Source: Desulfovibrio aminophilus DSM 12254 (GTDB taxonomy: Bacteria; Desulfobacterota; Desulfovibrionia; Desulfovibrionales; Desulfovibrionaceae). From it: a stretch of DNA of 64,000 bases. Of this stretch, positions 17,027-25,904 are shown piece by piece. The translations under genes and the position numbers were made by a program. The notes under the pieces are model-generated. The model did no database searches and was not told the DNA's origin. It saw only the letters and a list, made by a program, of their open reading frames with translations. The first letter of the stretch is position 1. Every line of letters starts with the position of its first letter. The stretch lies in the NCBI RefSeq assembly GCF_000422565.1, contig NZ_AUMA01000010.1, forward strand, positions 62,001 to 126,000, read 5' to 3'.

Positions 17027-18257
17027 GCGCCAGCGCGGCGCGGTCCATGTCCTCGTGGCCGTGCTCATTCCCATTCTGTTGGGCGCGGCCGGGCTGGCTC
17101 TGGACCTGGGCAACCTCTATCTGGCCCAGACCAGGCTCCAGGCCGCCGTGGACGCCGGGGCCCTGGCCGGAGCCCTGCAACTGCCCTACGACCCGGACCT
17201 GACCAAGGACATCGCCAAGCCCGCGGCCATCGACATGGTTCACACCAACTACGCCGAGGCCCAGATCCAGAACGTGGCCGCCGGTTCCGAGGTCCGCAGC
17301 CTCTGCGTCACGGCCACGGCCCAGGTGAACACGCTCTTGCTGGGCGTGCTGGGAGTGAATTCCGGCAGCGTGGCGGCCCAGGCCTGCGCCGGATTCAACA
17401 ATCTGGAAGTGGCCCTGGTCATCGACAACACGGGCAGCATGAAGGGCACACCCATCAGCCGCGTGCGCGAGGCCGGCGCCGACCTGGTGGACCTGATCAT
17501 CCCCGACGGCGCGGCCCCGAACACCCGCGTCGGCCTGGTGCCATTCCGGGGCAAGGTCAAAGTTCTGGACGCCGAGGGCTATCCCTCGGGCTGTCTGAAC
17601 GCCGACGGTTCGCTCAACGTGGGCATCCACCCCGACTTCATGCCCCTCTACTACGCCCTGCCGTATTACACCCGGAGCCAGATCAACCTGGACACCTGCA
17701 CCAGCATTCCTCCGGTGCACTCGCTGACCACGGACAAGGACGAGATCATCGCGGCCATCACCCAGATGGACGCCCTGGGCGCGGGCTCGGGCACGGTCAT
17801 CTCCGAAGGCATCAGGTGGGGCCGCGAGGTTCTCACGCCCGAGGCTCCCTACACGCAGGGCAGCGCCGACGATAAGATCCGCAAGATCATGATCGTGCTC
17901 ACCGATGGCGACACCGAGGACGGCACCTGCGGCGGCAGCTACGCCATGTCTTACACGCCCAACAACTACTGGACCAACGCCTACTACGGCATGAAGGTCA
18001 CCAACTGCCACTGCGAGAACGGCGGCGGCCTGAACCAGGCCATGCTCGCCGAAGCCCAAAAGGCCAAGGATGCGGGCATCGAAATCTTCTCCATCCGCTT
18101 CGGCGTCTCGGACACCACGGACATCCAGCTCATGAAGCAGATCGCCTCCAGCAAGCCCGGCACCACCGACCACTACTTCGACGCGCCCTCGGCCGAGGAC
18201 ATCCCCGAGGTCTTCAAGCTCATCGGCAAGCAGCTCGGCTGGCGGCTGCTGAACTAG
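16989..18257 (+). CDS. tadG: TadG-like protein with von Willebrand factor A domain
   Basis: About 422 residues. A basic N-terminus (RCRRRQRGAVHVLVAVLIP) leads to one membrane helix and the conserved LDLGNLYLAQTRLQAAVDAGALAGA segment region, which marks TadG/Flp-associated proteins. A vWA domain follows (about 140-400) with MIDAS-type motif VIDNTGSM and, later, MIVLTDGDTEDG. Cysteine pairs occur near 330-360. The exact start is unsure: ATG 16989 overlaps tadE by 38 bases and gives the usual short basic leader; a TTG three codons later is possible. The frame is open upstream to 16926, but that part lies wholly inside tadE. TadG is thought to anchor or initiate the pilus at the inner membrane. 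Confidence 0.88.
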   Translation: MSCLPARPCRCRRRQRGAVHVLVAVLIPILLGAAGLALDLGNLYLAQTRLQAAVDAGALAGALQLPYDPDLTKDIAKPAAIDMVHTNYAEAQIQNVAAGSEVRSLCVTATAQVNTLLLGVLGVNSGSVAAQACAGFNNLEVALVIDNTGSMKGTPISRVREAGADLVDLIIPDGAAPNTRVGLVPFRGKVKVLDAEGYPSGCLNADGSLNVGIHPDFMPLYYALPYYTRSQINLDTCTSIPPVHSLTTDKDEIIAAITQMDALGAGSGTVISEGIRWGREVLTPEAPYTQGSADDKIRKIMIVLTDGDTEDGTCGGSYAMSYTPNNYWTNAYYGMKVTNCHCENGGGLNQAMLAEAQKAKDAGIEIFSIRFGVSDTTDIQLMKQIASSKPGTTDHYFDAPSAEDIPEVFKLIGKQLGWRLLN

Positions 18258-18266
18258 GAGGCGGTC

Positions 18267-18731
18267 ATGCGACGCAGGCGTTCCAGCTTTTCCCGCGGCG
18301 TGGCCGCCGTGGAGATGGCCCTCATCCTCCCGGCCTTGCTGCTCATGGTCTTCGGCCTGCTGGAGAGCGGCAACCTCTTCCTCTCCTGGCTCACGGTCCA
18401 GAAGTCGGCCGAGATGGGCGCACGCTTCGCGGCCACCGGCCAGGGCGAGGACGAGGGCACCCGTCTGGCCCAGATCGTGGAACAGACCAACGTCCTGCTG
18501 AGCACACTCCCAAGCGCGGGTTCCACGGTCTCGGTCAGGAGCTGGCCCGGCCTGGACACCAGCGGCCCCGGAGTCAGCGGCAGCGCGGGCCAGCCCTGCG
18601 GCGTGGTGGAGGTCGGCGTGTCCTTCCTCTACAAGCCCATCACGCCCTTCATCGGCGACGCACTGCCGGAAACGGTCCAGCTCACCGGCGCGGACCGCAA
18701 GGTCAACGAGCCCTGGAAACCCTGCCCCTGA
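18267..18731 (+). CDS. Second TadE/TadF-like pseudopilin
   Basis: 154 residues with a basic leader (MRRRRSSFSRG) followed by VAAVEMALILPALLLMVFGLLES, again the Glu+5 pseudopilin segment. It is a probable TadV substrate and may be the TadF counterpart, which completes a TadE-TadG-TadF set. Strong AGGAGG ribosome site, 9 bases after the tadG stop. The C-terminal region has two cysteines that could form a disulfide. It closes the plus-strand block. Confidence 0.9.
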   Translation: MRRRRSSFSRGVAAVEMALILPALLLMVFGLLESGNLFLSWLTVQKSAEMGARFAATGQGEDEGTRLAQIVEQTNVLLSTLPSAGSTVSVRSWPGLDTSGPGVSGSAGQPCGVVEVGVSFLYKPITPFIGDALPETVQLTGADRKVNEPWKPCP

Positions 18732-18772
18732 TTTCTCCCCGCGCCCTCCCCGCCCTCGGGTCTCCTCCGGGG

Positions 18773-18803
18773 GAAAAAAGAAAGCCGGGCCAAACCCGGC
18801 TTT
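18773..18803 (-). terminator. Rho-independent terminator of tupA
   Basis: AAAGCCGGG (18781-18789) pairs with CCCGGCTTT (18795-18803) around a five-base loop. On the minus strand the hairpin is followed by a T-rich run (complement of 18773-18780). The T tract lies on the tupA side; on the plus side the same hairpin could only weakly stop the tadE-tadG transcript. Confidence 0.85.
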
Positions 18804-18827
18804 CCCATCTTCAATCAAACGGCGGCG

Positions 18828-19661
18828 CTACTTCTTGGCATTGGGAGTGAACAGGGGCTTACCCGCAACCTTGAACTCGCCCACAAACTTCTGGGCCTTG
18901 GCCGAGGTGATCCAGTCGCTGAACTTCTTGGCCAGATCCGCGCGCACCCCGGGGCAGTGCGCCGGGTTCACCGGCATGACGCTGTACTGATTGAGCAGCG
19001 GCTTGTCGCCCTCCACCAGGATCGTCAGAGGCGCCTTGCCCTTCTGGTCGGCTTCGTACTTGTACCATGTGCCCCGATCCACCAGGGTGTAGGCCCCGCG
19101 CTCGGCGGCCATGGCCAGGGTGGCCAGCATGCCCTGCCCGGCGGAGATGTACCAGGACTCCTTGTCCGGCACGGGCAGCTCAGCCGCCTTCCAAAGCTTG
19201 AGCTCGGCCTTGTGCGTACCCGAATCGTCACCGCGGCTCACGAAGGAAGCCTTGGCCGCGGACACTGCCTTGAGGGCCTCGGCGACGGTCTTGCCCTTGG
19301 CCTTGGCCGGATCCTTCAGCGGGCCAACGATCACGAAGTCGTTATAAAAGATCTCCTTGCGGTCCATGCCGAAGCCCTTGTCCAGGAATTCCTTTTCGGA
19401 CTGGGGCGCGTGGACCATGAGCACGTCCACGTTGCAGTCCTCGCCGAGTTTGAGGGCCTTGCCCGTGCCCACGGCCGTCCACTGAAGTTCGATGCCCGTG
19501 TCCTTCTGGAAGGCCGGGCCCAGGGCGTCCAGCAAGCCGGTGTCCTGGGTGCTGGTGGTGGTGGCCATACGCAGGACGTCGCCCGCCAGGGCGGGAACGG
19601 CGCAGACCAGGGCGGACAGGGCGACCAGGGTCGCGATAGTTTTCTTCCAGGATCGAAGCAT
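18828..19661 (-). CDS. tupA: Tungstate ABC transporter substrate-binding protein TupA
   Basis: Periplasmic oxyanion-binding protein, 277 residues with a Sec signal peptide cleaved near VPALA-GDVL. The mature N-terminus RMATTTSTQDTGLLDALGP contains the TTTSTQDTGLL signature that separates TupA from ModA and PstS; a further conserved segment is SRGDDSGTHKAEL. Start ATG 19661 with AAGGAGGAG directly upstream; longer open frame beyond it is non-coding. It supplies tungsten, which sulfate reducers use in formate dehydrogenases and aldehyde oxidoreductases. Oddly, it is divergent from its permease and ATPase genes rather than upstream of them. Confidence 0.94.
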   Translation of the reverse strand: MLRSWKKTIATLVALSALVCAVPALAGDVLRMATTTSTQDTGLLDALGPAFQKDTGIELQWTAVGTGKALKLGEDCNVDVLMVHAPQSEKEFLDKGFGMDRKEIFYNDFVIVGPLKDPAKAKGKTVAEALKAVSAAKASFVSRGDDSGTHKAELKLWKAAELPVPDKESWYISAGQGMLATLAMAAERGAYTLVDRGTWYKYEADQKGKAPLTILVEGDKPLLNQYSVMPVNPAHCPGVRADLAKKFSDWITSAKAQKFVGEFKVAGKPLFTPNAKK

Positions 19662-19712
19662 TTTCTCCTCCTTCAGGTTGCGGACTGGCCAACACGTTTC
19701 TTGTTGCATTCG

Positions 19713-19776
19713 TGACATATATCTGTTTAGGCAAGCATATGAAAAATGGCAAGTTGATTCTGCCCATATTGACATA
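19713..19776. promoter_or_regulatory. tupA/tupB divergent control region with repeated TGACATA
   Basis: The 142-base AT-rich gap between tupA and tupB holds TGACATA twice (19713-19719 and 19770-19776). The second copy continues as ACATAACG, resembling a ModE-type half site. A plausible tupA promoter is TTGCCA-N17-TAAACA on the minus strand. A tungstate- or molybdate-sensing repressor site is likely here, but its identity is inference. Confidence 0.4.
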
Positions 19777-19803
19777 ACGGAACCCTTTCGGAAACAAGAA
19801 CGA

Positions 19804-20496
19804 ATGGATTTCATTCTGGAGGGCCTTGTCCGGGCCCTGGACCTCCTCCTTTCCGGCGACGAGGTCACCTTCTCGGCCGTAACGGCCACTCTGCAGAGCT
19901 CGGTCCTGGCCATGATCGCGGCCCTGGCCCTGGGCGCTCCGGCCGGGTTCTGCCTGGGCCATTTCGAATTCCGGGGCCGCCGCGCCCTGCGTCTGGCCGT
20001 GGACACGGCTCTCTCCTTTCCCACCGTGGTCATCGGCCTCATCGTCTACGCCTTCCTCACCCGACGCGGCCCATTGGGCGAATGGCAGATGCTCTTCACC
20101 GTGCCGGGCATGGCCGCCGGCCTGGCCCTGCTGGCCCTGCCCATCGTCATCGCCCACACGGCGGCCGGCGTCGAAGGGCTGGATCGACGTCTGCGCCTCA
20201 CGGCCCTGACCCTGGGAGCGGGCCCCCTGCGGCTGGCCCTGACCACCCTGCGCGAGGCCCGCTTCGCCGTCATCCTGGCCCTGGCCATGGCCTTCGGGCG
20301 GGTGGCCTCGGAGGTGGGCATCGCCATGATGGTCGGCGGCAACATCAAATGGCACACGCGGACCATCACCACGGCCATCGCCCTGGAGACCGGCAAGGGC
20401 CAGTTCGCCGAGGGCATCGCCCTGGGCATCGTGCTCCTGGCCATCGCCCTGGTGGTGAACCTGCTGCTGGTCCTCCTCCGCCGGAGGATGGCGTGA
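19804..20496 (+). CDS. tupB: Tungstate ABC transporter permease TupB
   Basis: Inner-membrane permease, 230 residues, about five or six hydrophobic segments. The TupB-like sequence ALSFPTVVIGLIVYAFLTRRGPLG and the ABC permease loop (REARFAVILALAMAFGRVASEVG) are clear. The start at ATG 19804 is where family similarity begins; an upstream open frame overlaps the tupA signal peptide region and is not coding. The stop overlaps the tupC GTG start, so the two are coupled. Confidence 0.93.
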   Translation: MDFILEGLVRALDLLLSGDEVTFSAVTATLQSSVLAMIAALALGAPAGFCLGHFEFRGRRALRLAVDTALSFPTVVIGLIVYAFLTRRGPLGEWQMLFTVPGMAAGLALLALPIVIAHTAAGVEGLDRRLRLTALTLGAGPLRLALTTLREARFAVILALAMAFGRVASEVGIAMMVGGNIKWHTRTITTAIALETGKGQFAEGIALGIVLLAIALVVNLLLVLLRRRMA

Positions 20497-21515
20497 ACAC
20501 GCTGTTCCGCCTGGAAAACGTCGTGGTGCGCTATGCCGGGACCGAGGTTCTGCGCGTGGAGGCCCTGGACATCCCGGAGCACTCCGTGTTCGGTCTCGCC
20601 GGGCACAACGGCTCTGGCAAGAGCACCCTGCTGCGGCTGCTGGCCCTGCTGGAACGTCCCGCAAGCGGCCGCCTGCTGGTGGACGGAGCGGACAGCGCCG
20701 GGCGGGAGCGGGAACTGCGCCGCCGCGTCACCCTTTTGGATCAGGAACCCTATCTCCTGCGACGTTCGGTTCTGGAAAACGTGGCCTACGGCCTGCGGGC
20801 CCGCCGGGAGTCCGGCGACCTGGAACGCCGCGTGGCCGAGGCCCTGGAATGGGTGGGGCTGGCTCCCGGTTTCGCCCGCCGCTCCTGGCGCGAACTTTCC
20901 GGCGGCGAGGCCCAGCGGGTGGCCCTGGCCGCCCGCCTCATCCTCCGCCCCAGGGCCCTGCTTCTGGACGAGCCCACGGCCAATCTGGACGCCGAGAGCG
21001 TGACCCGCATCAACCAAGCCGCGCTGCGCGCCCGCGAGGAGTGGGGCACGACCCTGGTGCTGGTGAGCCACGACATGGCATGGCTCGCCGAGATGGCCGA
21101 CAGCGTGCTCCACCTGCACCACGGCCGAGTGACGGGCTATGGTCGGATGAACATCCTGCGCGGCCCGTGGCTGGCGGAGCCGGAGGGATCGCGTCTGGAC
21201 CTGGGGCCGGACGCCCGCCTGCGCGCCCCGGCGGCGCCCGCCATGGACGCCCCGGCGGCCGTGGAACCCGGGGACATCACCCTGCTCCCCCCGGACGACG
21301 CCGGGGCCGGACGGTTCGACTCCCTGCTCCCGGCCATGGTGGAGGAGCTGTCCCGCGACCGGGACGGCTTGCTGGCCCTCTGTCGGGCCGGGGAACTGCG
21401 GCTGTTCACCCGCCTACCGGACTGCGAGCGGGTTTTTCTGCCTGGAATGCCGGTTCTCCTGGGATTCACACGCCAAGCGGTGCGTTTCCTGGACGTCCCC
21501 CGCACTGCGGACTGA
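20493..21515 (+). CDS. tupC: Tungstate ABC transporter ATP-binding protein TupC
   Basis: ABC ATPase, 340 residues. Walker A GHNGSGKST (about 37-45), signature LSGGEAQR (about 135-142), Walker B ALLLDEP (about 155-161), H-switch VSHD. The nucleotide-binding domain ends near 215. About 125 further residues form a C-terminal extension with beta-rich, Pro/Ala-rich sequence, which could be a TOBE-like regulatory domain but shows no motif I can name. GTG start, overlapping tupB by four bases. Confidence 0.92.
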   Translation: MNTLFRLENVVVRYAGTEVLRVEALDIPEHSVFGLAGHNGSGKSTLLRLLALLERPASGRLLVDGADSAGRERELRRRVTLLDQEPYLLRRSVLENVAYGLRARRESGDLERRVAEALEWVGLAPGFARRSWRELSGGEAQRVALAARLILRPRALLLDEPTANLDAESVTRINQAALRAREEWGTTLVLVSHDMAWLAEMADSVLHLHHGRVTGYGRMNILRGPWLAEPEGSRLDLGPDARLRAPAAPAMDAPAAVEPGDITLLPPDDAGAGRFDSLLPAMVEELSRDRDGLLALCRAGELRLFTRLPDCERVFLPGMPVLLGFTRQAVRFLDVPRTAD

Positions 21516-21530
21516 CCGTGCCGGACATGA

Positions 21531-21563
21531 AAAAAGGCCCGCCCAGCGCACCGGACGGGCCTT
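21531..21563 (-). terminator. Rho-independent terminator of the rel operon
   Basis: AAGGCCCG (21534-21541) pairs with CGGGCCTT (21556-21563). On the minus strand a T run (complement of the A run starting at 21530) follows. It lies 23 bases after the stop of the 94-residue gene and between it and convergent tupC. Confidence 0.8.
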
Positions 21564-21585
21564 GGCCCCTGTCGGGCGGAAAAGT

Positions 21586-21870
21586 CTATTCTCCCTCGTC
21601 CTCGGCGTCCAAATCCACCAATCCCATCTCTCCAGCATGGGCCACCAGTTCGGCCAGCAACTGCTCGGCGTCGTCGAAGAGCGGCGTCAGCTCCTCGCGG
21701 GGCGTCTCCCCGAAACGGGCATTGAGGAAATGGCGGATGCCCAGGGCCATCGTCATCTCGGCCAGATCCGCGTATTCCTCCTCGGAAGTCAGCAGATCGA
21801 ACAAACCGCCTTCCAGGTTCTCCAACAGTTCCTCGCGGCTCAATTTTTCCAGCCCTTTGTCCTTGGCCAT
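21586..21870 (-). CDS. Conserved small acidic protein of unknown function
   Basis: 94 residues, rich in Glu, Leu and Asp, almost entirely helical by composition, and with no cysteine or membrane segment. I do not recognise a family. It lies 23 bases downstream of the rel gene on the same strand and is followed by a terminator, so it is co-transcribed with rel. Codon use is like its neighbours. Confidence 0.8.
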   Translation of the reverse strand: MAKDKGLEKLSREELLENLEGGLFDLLTSEEEYADLAEMTMALGIRHFLNARFGETPREELTPLFDDAEQLLAELVAHAGEMGLVDLDAEDEGE

Positions 21871-21893
21871 CGCATGCTCCTTGTTTTTTCAGA

Positions 21894-24071
21894 CTACGAA
21901 ACCCGCACCGCCTCGTTGACCACGTCCAGGTTCTTGAGACGCGCCAGGGCGTGGTAGAGCTGGTCCAGACTCGTGACCTCCACGGTGAATTCCAGCACCG
22001 ACGTGCCGTCCACGCTGGACTCGAACGTGCCGGAATCGATGTTGATGTTGTCCTCGGCGAGCATCACGGCCACCTGGCCGAGCACTCCCTTGCGGTTGGT
22101 GCACTTGATGCGCACCCGGGCCGGATAGGGCGTGTCCTCCTGCTTGCCGTCCCAGGAGACTGAAAGCAGGCGCTCGGACTCGAAGCCCTTGACGTTCGGA
22201 CAGGTGGTGGTGTGGATGGTCACGCCCCGGCCGCGGGTGATGTAGCCCACGATGGGCTCGCCGGGCAACGGGTTGCAGCAGCTGGCGAAACGCACGAGCA
22301 CATTGTCCACGCCGCTGATCTTGAGCCCCTCGCTCTTGCCCTTGGCCTTGGCCTCCTCGACCGCGGGTCCGGTGGGACGCTCCTGGGGCCGGGGCTCATC
22401 CGCCTTCTCGGGCTGGAGCGAGGCCACCAGTCGCTTGACGACCTTGTTGGGCGTGATCCGCGAATAGCCCACCTGGGAGAGCAGTTCGTCCACCGAGCCG
22501 CAGGAGAACTCCTCCGCCAACTTGAGCAGAAGGCCTTCCTTCATGGCCTTGGCCATGTTGATGCCGACCTTGCGACCCTCCTTCTCCAGGAGTTCCTTGG
22601 CCAAGTCGATGCTGCGGGCCCGCTCCTCGGTACGGATGTACTGCTTGACCCGCGTACGGGCCCGGGCGGTCTTGACGAACTTGAGCCAGTCGCGGCTGGG
22701 CGTGCGGTGGGGGTCGGTGATGATCTCCACGCGGTCGCCATTCTTGAGCGGCGTGGACAGGGGCACGAGCCTGCCGTTGACCTTGGCCCCGGCGCAACGG
22801 TCGCCAACCTGGGAGTGGATGGAGTAGGCGAAATCCACGGGGGTGGCGCCCTCGGGCAGTTCCTTGATGTCTCCCCGGGGGGTGAAGATATAGACCTCGT
22901 CCTGGAACAGATCGAAACGCAGGGAGGCCATGAATTCACGGGGGTCGGAAAGCTCCCGCTGCCAGTCCAGGATCTGGCGCAGCCAGGTGAAACGCTCGGC
23001 GTCGCGCGAGCTGCCCGCCCCGCCGCCTTTGCGGTGCTTTTCCTTGTACTGCCAGTGGGCGGCCACGCCGTATTCGGCCACCCGATGCATCTCCTCCGTG
23101 CGGATCTGGATCTCGATGCGCTCCCCGTCGGGCCCGATCACCGTGGTATGCAGGCTCTGATACATGTTGGCCTTGGGGATCGAGATGTAGTCCTTGAAGC
23201 GCCCGGTCACGGGCTTCCAGATGGAGTGCACCAGGCCGAGCACGGCATAGCAGTCCTTGAGCGAGTCCACGATGACCCGGAAGGCGATGAGATCGTAGAC
23301 CTGATCCAGACTCAGGTTCTGCTGGAGCATCTTCTGGTAGGTGCTGTAGGCGTGCTTGGTCCGCCCCACCACCCGGGCCTTGATCCCGTTCTCCTTGAGC
23401 ATGTTCCGGATGAGCCCGATGACCTTGTCGATGTAGTCCTGGCCCAGCGTGTGGTGCTGGCGCACCCCCTCGTTGATCTGCTCGAAGACGTCGGGCTTGA
23501 GGTACTTGAGGCAGAGATCCTCCAGCTCGATCTTGGTCCGGTGCAGGCCCAGGCGGTTGGCCAGGGGCGCATAGATGTCCAGGGTCTCCTGGGCGATGAG
23601 CCGCTGCTTCACCGTGTCCTGGTGGAAGCCCAGGGTGCGCATGTTGTGCAGGCGGTCGGCCAGCTTGACCATGACCACCCGGATGTCCTCGGCCATGGCC
23701 AAGATCATCTTGCGGATGTTCTCGGCCTGGGCCACGGCCTTGGACTCGAACTGCATCTGGCTGATCTTGGTCACGCCGTCGACGATGTCGGCCACTTCCT
23801 CGCCGAAAAGCTCCTCGATCTCGTCCAGGGTGACGCTGGTGTCCTCCACCGTGTCATGGAGAAGTCCGGCTGCCACCGTGGGCTCGTCCATGTTCATGTC
23901 GGCCAGGACGTTGGCCACGGCCAGGGGATGGGCCAGGTAGGGCTCGCCGGAAAGGCGGGTCTGGCCCTCGTGGGCCTGGGCCGCATAGACGTACGCCTTC
24001 TGGATCAGGGTCAGGTCCGGCTTGTCGATGTAGGCGGACACCTTGTCCGTGATTTCGTTGATGCGGATCAT
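21894..24071 (-). CDS. Bifunctional (p)ppGpp synthetase/hydrolase, Rel/SpoT family
   Basis: Long RelA/SpoT homologue, 725 residues. The HD hydrolase domain is intact (HPLAVANVLADMN, then GLLHDTVEDT with the HD pair). The synthetase domain has YSTYQKM, DLIAFRVIV, SIPKANMYQSLHTT and EIQIRTEEMHRVAEYG. TGS (about 390-450), helical and C-terminal ACT domains (about 650-725) follow. Both activities are therefore expected, as in the single Rel enzyme of most non-gamma proteobacteria. The start is ATG 24071 with GTGAGG upstream, five bases after the stop of the binding-protein gene. A longer frame to 24206 runs through that gene and is spurious. Confidence 0.95.
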   Translation of the reverse strand: MIRINEITDKVSAYIDKPDLTLIQKAYVYAAQAHEGQTRLSGEPYLAHPLAVANVLADMNMDEPTVAAGLLHDTVEDTSVTLDEIEELFGEEVADIVDGVTKISQMQFESKAVAQAENIRKMILAMAEDIRVVMVKLADRLHNMRTLGFHQDTVKQRLIAQETLDIYAPLANRLGLHRTKIELEDLCLKYLKPDVFEQINEGVRQHHTLGQDYIDKVIGLIRNMLKENGIKARVVGRTKHAYSTYQKMLQQNLSLDQVYDLIAFRVIVDSLKDCYAVLGLVHSIWKPVTGRFKDYISIPKANMYQSLHTTVIGPDGERIEIQIRTEEMHRVAEYGVAAHWQYKEKHRKGGGAGSSRDAERFTWLRQILDWQRELSDPREFMASLRFDLFQDEVYIFTPRGDIKELPEGATPVDFAYSIHSQVGDRCAGAKVNGRLVPLSTPLKNGDRVEIITDPHRTPSRDWLKFVKTARARTRVKQYIRTEERARSIDLAKELLEKEGRKVGINMAKAMKEGLLLKLAEEFSCGSVDELLSQVGYSRITPNKVVKRLVASLQPEKADEPRPQERPTGPAVEEAKAKGKSEGLKISGVDNVLVRFASCCNPLPGEPIVGYITRGRGVTIHTTTCPNVKGFESERLLSVSWDGKQEDTPYPARVRIKCTNRKGVLGQVAVMLAEDNINIDSGTFESSVDGTSVLEFTVEVTSLDQLYHALARLKNLDVVNEAVRVS

Positions 24072-24075
24072 GGCC

Positions 24076-25755
24076 TCACCGCTCCAGGACCGGGCGCTGG
24101 AGTTCGCGTGGTATCCACCACTGGTAGAAGTTGTAGTCGATGCCCGCCGGAGCCGGGGCGACCCCCTGGATCCGGGCCTGGAGAATGGGCAGGGACATGG
24201 GCACATACAGGAAGCAATACGGCTGGTCCTCGTGCAGAATCTCCTGGACGCGGCCGTAGATCCGCTTGCGGCGATTCTGGTCCAGCGTCCGCCGCCCCTC
24301 CTCGAGCAGTTCGTCCAGCTCAGGGTTCCGGTAATGCACGAAATTCAATCCACCTGGTTCGGCTTTGGAGGAGTGCCAGACATCGTAAATATCAGGATCT
24401 TGCGTGATGTTCCAGCCCAGGACCAGCGCGTCGAAACGTCCCTTGTTCACGAACTCCTTGATGAAGGCGGCCCACTCCACGGTACGGATGCGGGCCTCGA
24501 CCCCCACGTCGCGCAGGCGGCGCTGAATGATGGTCGCGGCCTGGATGCGCTGGGTATTGCCCTGATTGGTCAGGATGGTGAAGGCGAAGGGCCGGCCGCC
24601 CTTGTCCAGGAGACCATCGCCGTCGGTGTCGCGCCAGCCGGCCTCGGCCAGCAAGGCCCTGGCCCGGCCCGGGTCGTGCGCCCGTGGTTTGAGGGACTCG
24701 TTGTAGACCCAGGTGCCGGGCTTGTACGGACCCACCGCCGGAACACCCAGGCCCGCCAGCACACCCTTGACGATCTCTTCCTTGTCGATGGCGAAGTCCA
24801 GGGCCCGACGCACGCGGACGTCAGAGAACAACGGGCTGTCCAGGTTGTAGCCGAGGTAGGTGTAGCCGAAGGAGAGGTATTCATACTTGCGGAATCTCTC
24901 CTTCCACTCCGGCCCGTTGGTCTCGAAAAGATACTGATAGGGCGAGAGCCCCATCTCGTCCAGATTCCCGGCCTTCAGCTCCAGAAACTGCGTGGCCTGA
25001 TCCGGGATGACCCGCAGGACCAGTTCGTCGAGATGCGGCCGTCCCTCGAAGTACTCCGCGTTGGCCGTGAGCACCAAACGGCTGCCGGGCAGCCATTCCT
25101 TGATTTTATAGGCCCCGCACCCCAAGGGTTCGCGGGAATACTTGGTGTTCATGAGATCCTGCCCGGCAAGGGCGTGCTCCGGAAGGATGGACAAGGCCCA
25201 GGTCACCAGGGCCCTGGCGAAGGGCTTGTCGTAGCGGACCTCGAAGGAGTAACGCCCCGTGACGGTGAACGACTTCACGGCCAGGTAGTCCTCGGCGTAG
25301 GCCGTGGGCGTCTTGGGGTCGATCATGAGCTTGTAGGTGAATTCCACGTCCTTGGCCGTGAGTTCCACCCCGTCCCACCAGCGGATGCCCGGCCGCAGGC
25401 GGAAGCGCAGCAGGCGGCCGTCCTCGAGCACCTCGTAGGACTCGGCGGCCCAGGGCACGAGCTTGATGTCCTTGTCGTATTTGAGCGGCGCCACGTAGAG
25501 ATGCTCGGCCACGGCGTGGGAGGCCGAGTCCGTGGACAGCGCGGGGATGAGGTTCATGGGCTCGGCCAGGGTCGCCTGGAGCAGACGACCTCCGTCCACC
25601 GGCGGGCCGTAATCCCGGGACGGCGGCGCAGGCTCGGCGCTCTCCCGGCCGGGAGAGGGGCGGTCGCACCCCGGCAGCAGGGCGAGCAGCGCAACAAGCA
25701 GGAATGCGACTTTTATCAAGAGAGACCCCTTGCCAAGCGCGGGGAAAACGTTCAT
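24076..25755 (-). CDS. ABC transporter substrate-binding lipoprotein, family 5 (oligopeptide type)
   Basis: Solute-binding protein family 5 (SBP_bac_5), about 559 residues. The signal peptide ends in LLALLPGC with lipidated Cys. Family features include LRPGIRWWDGVELTAKDVEFT and YLGYNLDSPLFSDVRVRRAL. No permease or ATPase genes are next to it, so it either serves a transporter encoded elsewhere or acts as an orphan sensor. The annotated start is ATG 25755; TTG 25719, preceded by AAGGGG and giving a compact signal peptide (MIKVAFLLVALLALLPGC), is at least as likely. The rel start codon lies 5 bases downstream of its stop, so the two are probably one transcript. Confidence 0.9.
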   Translation of the reverse strand: MNVFPALGKGSLLIKVAFLLVALLALLPGCDRPSPGRESAEPAPPSRDYGPPVDGGRLLQATLAEPMNLIPALSTDSASHAVAEHLYVAPLKYDKDIKLVPWAAESYEVLEDGRLLRFRLRPGIRWWDGVELTAKDVEFTYKLMIDPKTPTAYAEDYLAVKSFTVTGRYSFEVRYDKPFARALVTWALSILPEHALAGQDLMNTKYSREPLGCGAYKIKEWLPGSRLVLTANAEYFEGRPHLDELVLRVIPDQATQFLELKAGNLDEMGLSPYQYLFETNGPEWKERFRKYEYLSFGYTYLGYNLDSPLFSDVRVRRALDFAIDKEEIVKGVLAGLGVPAVGPYKPGTWVYNESLKPRAHDPGRARALLAEAGWRDTDGDGLLDKGGRPFAFTILTNQGNTQRIQAATIIQRRLRDVGVEARIRTVEWAAFIKEFVNKGRFDALVLGWNITQDPDIYDVWHSSKAEPGGLNFVHYRNPELDELLEEGRRTLDQNRRKRIYGRVQEILHEDQPYCFLYVPMSLPILQARIQGVAPAPAGIDYNFYQWWIPRELQRPVLER

Positions 25756-25904
25756 ATGCTCAGGCTTTGCCGCGCGGGTCCAGTATGACCCAGGGATGCG
25801 TAAAAGCCAAGCCTCCCCTTGATCTGTGCGGGGATTTCGGGTTAGATTTCAGTGCTCGGCCGCAGCGCGAAGAAATGCGTCCCGACCAAGGAGTTCCGAG
25901 GTTC

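Noticed and set aside
20082-20492. Upstream extension of the tupC frame
   Set aside because: It runs through tupB in another frame with Arg/Gly-rich composition. The GTG at 20493 fits the family start and couples to the tupB stop.
24072-24206. Longer N-terminus for the Rel enzyme
   Set aside because: The extra 45 residues overlap the binding-protein gene and do not resemble Rel proteins. ATG 24071 has a ribosome site.
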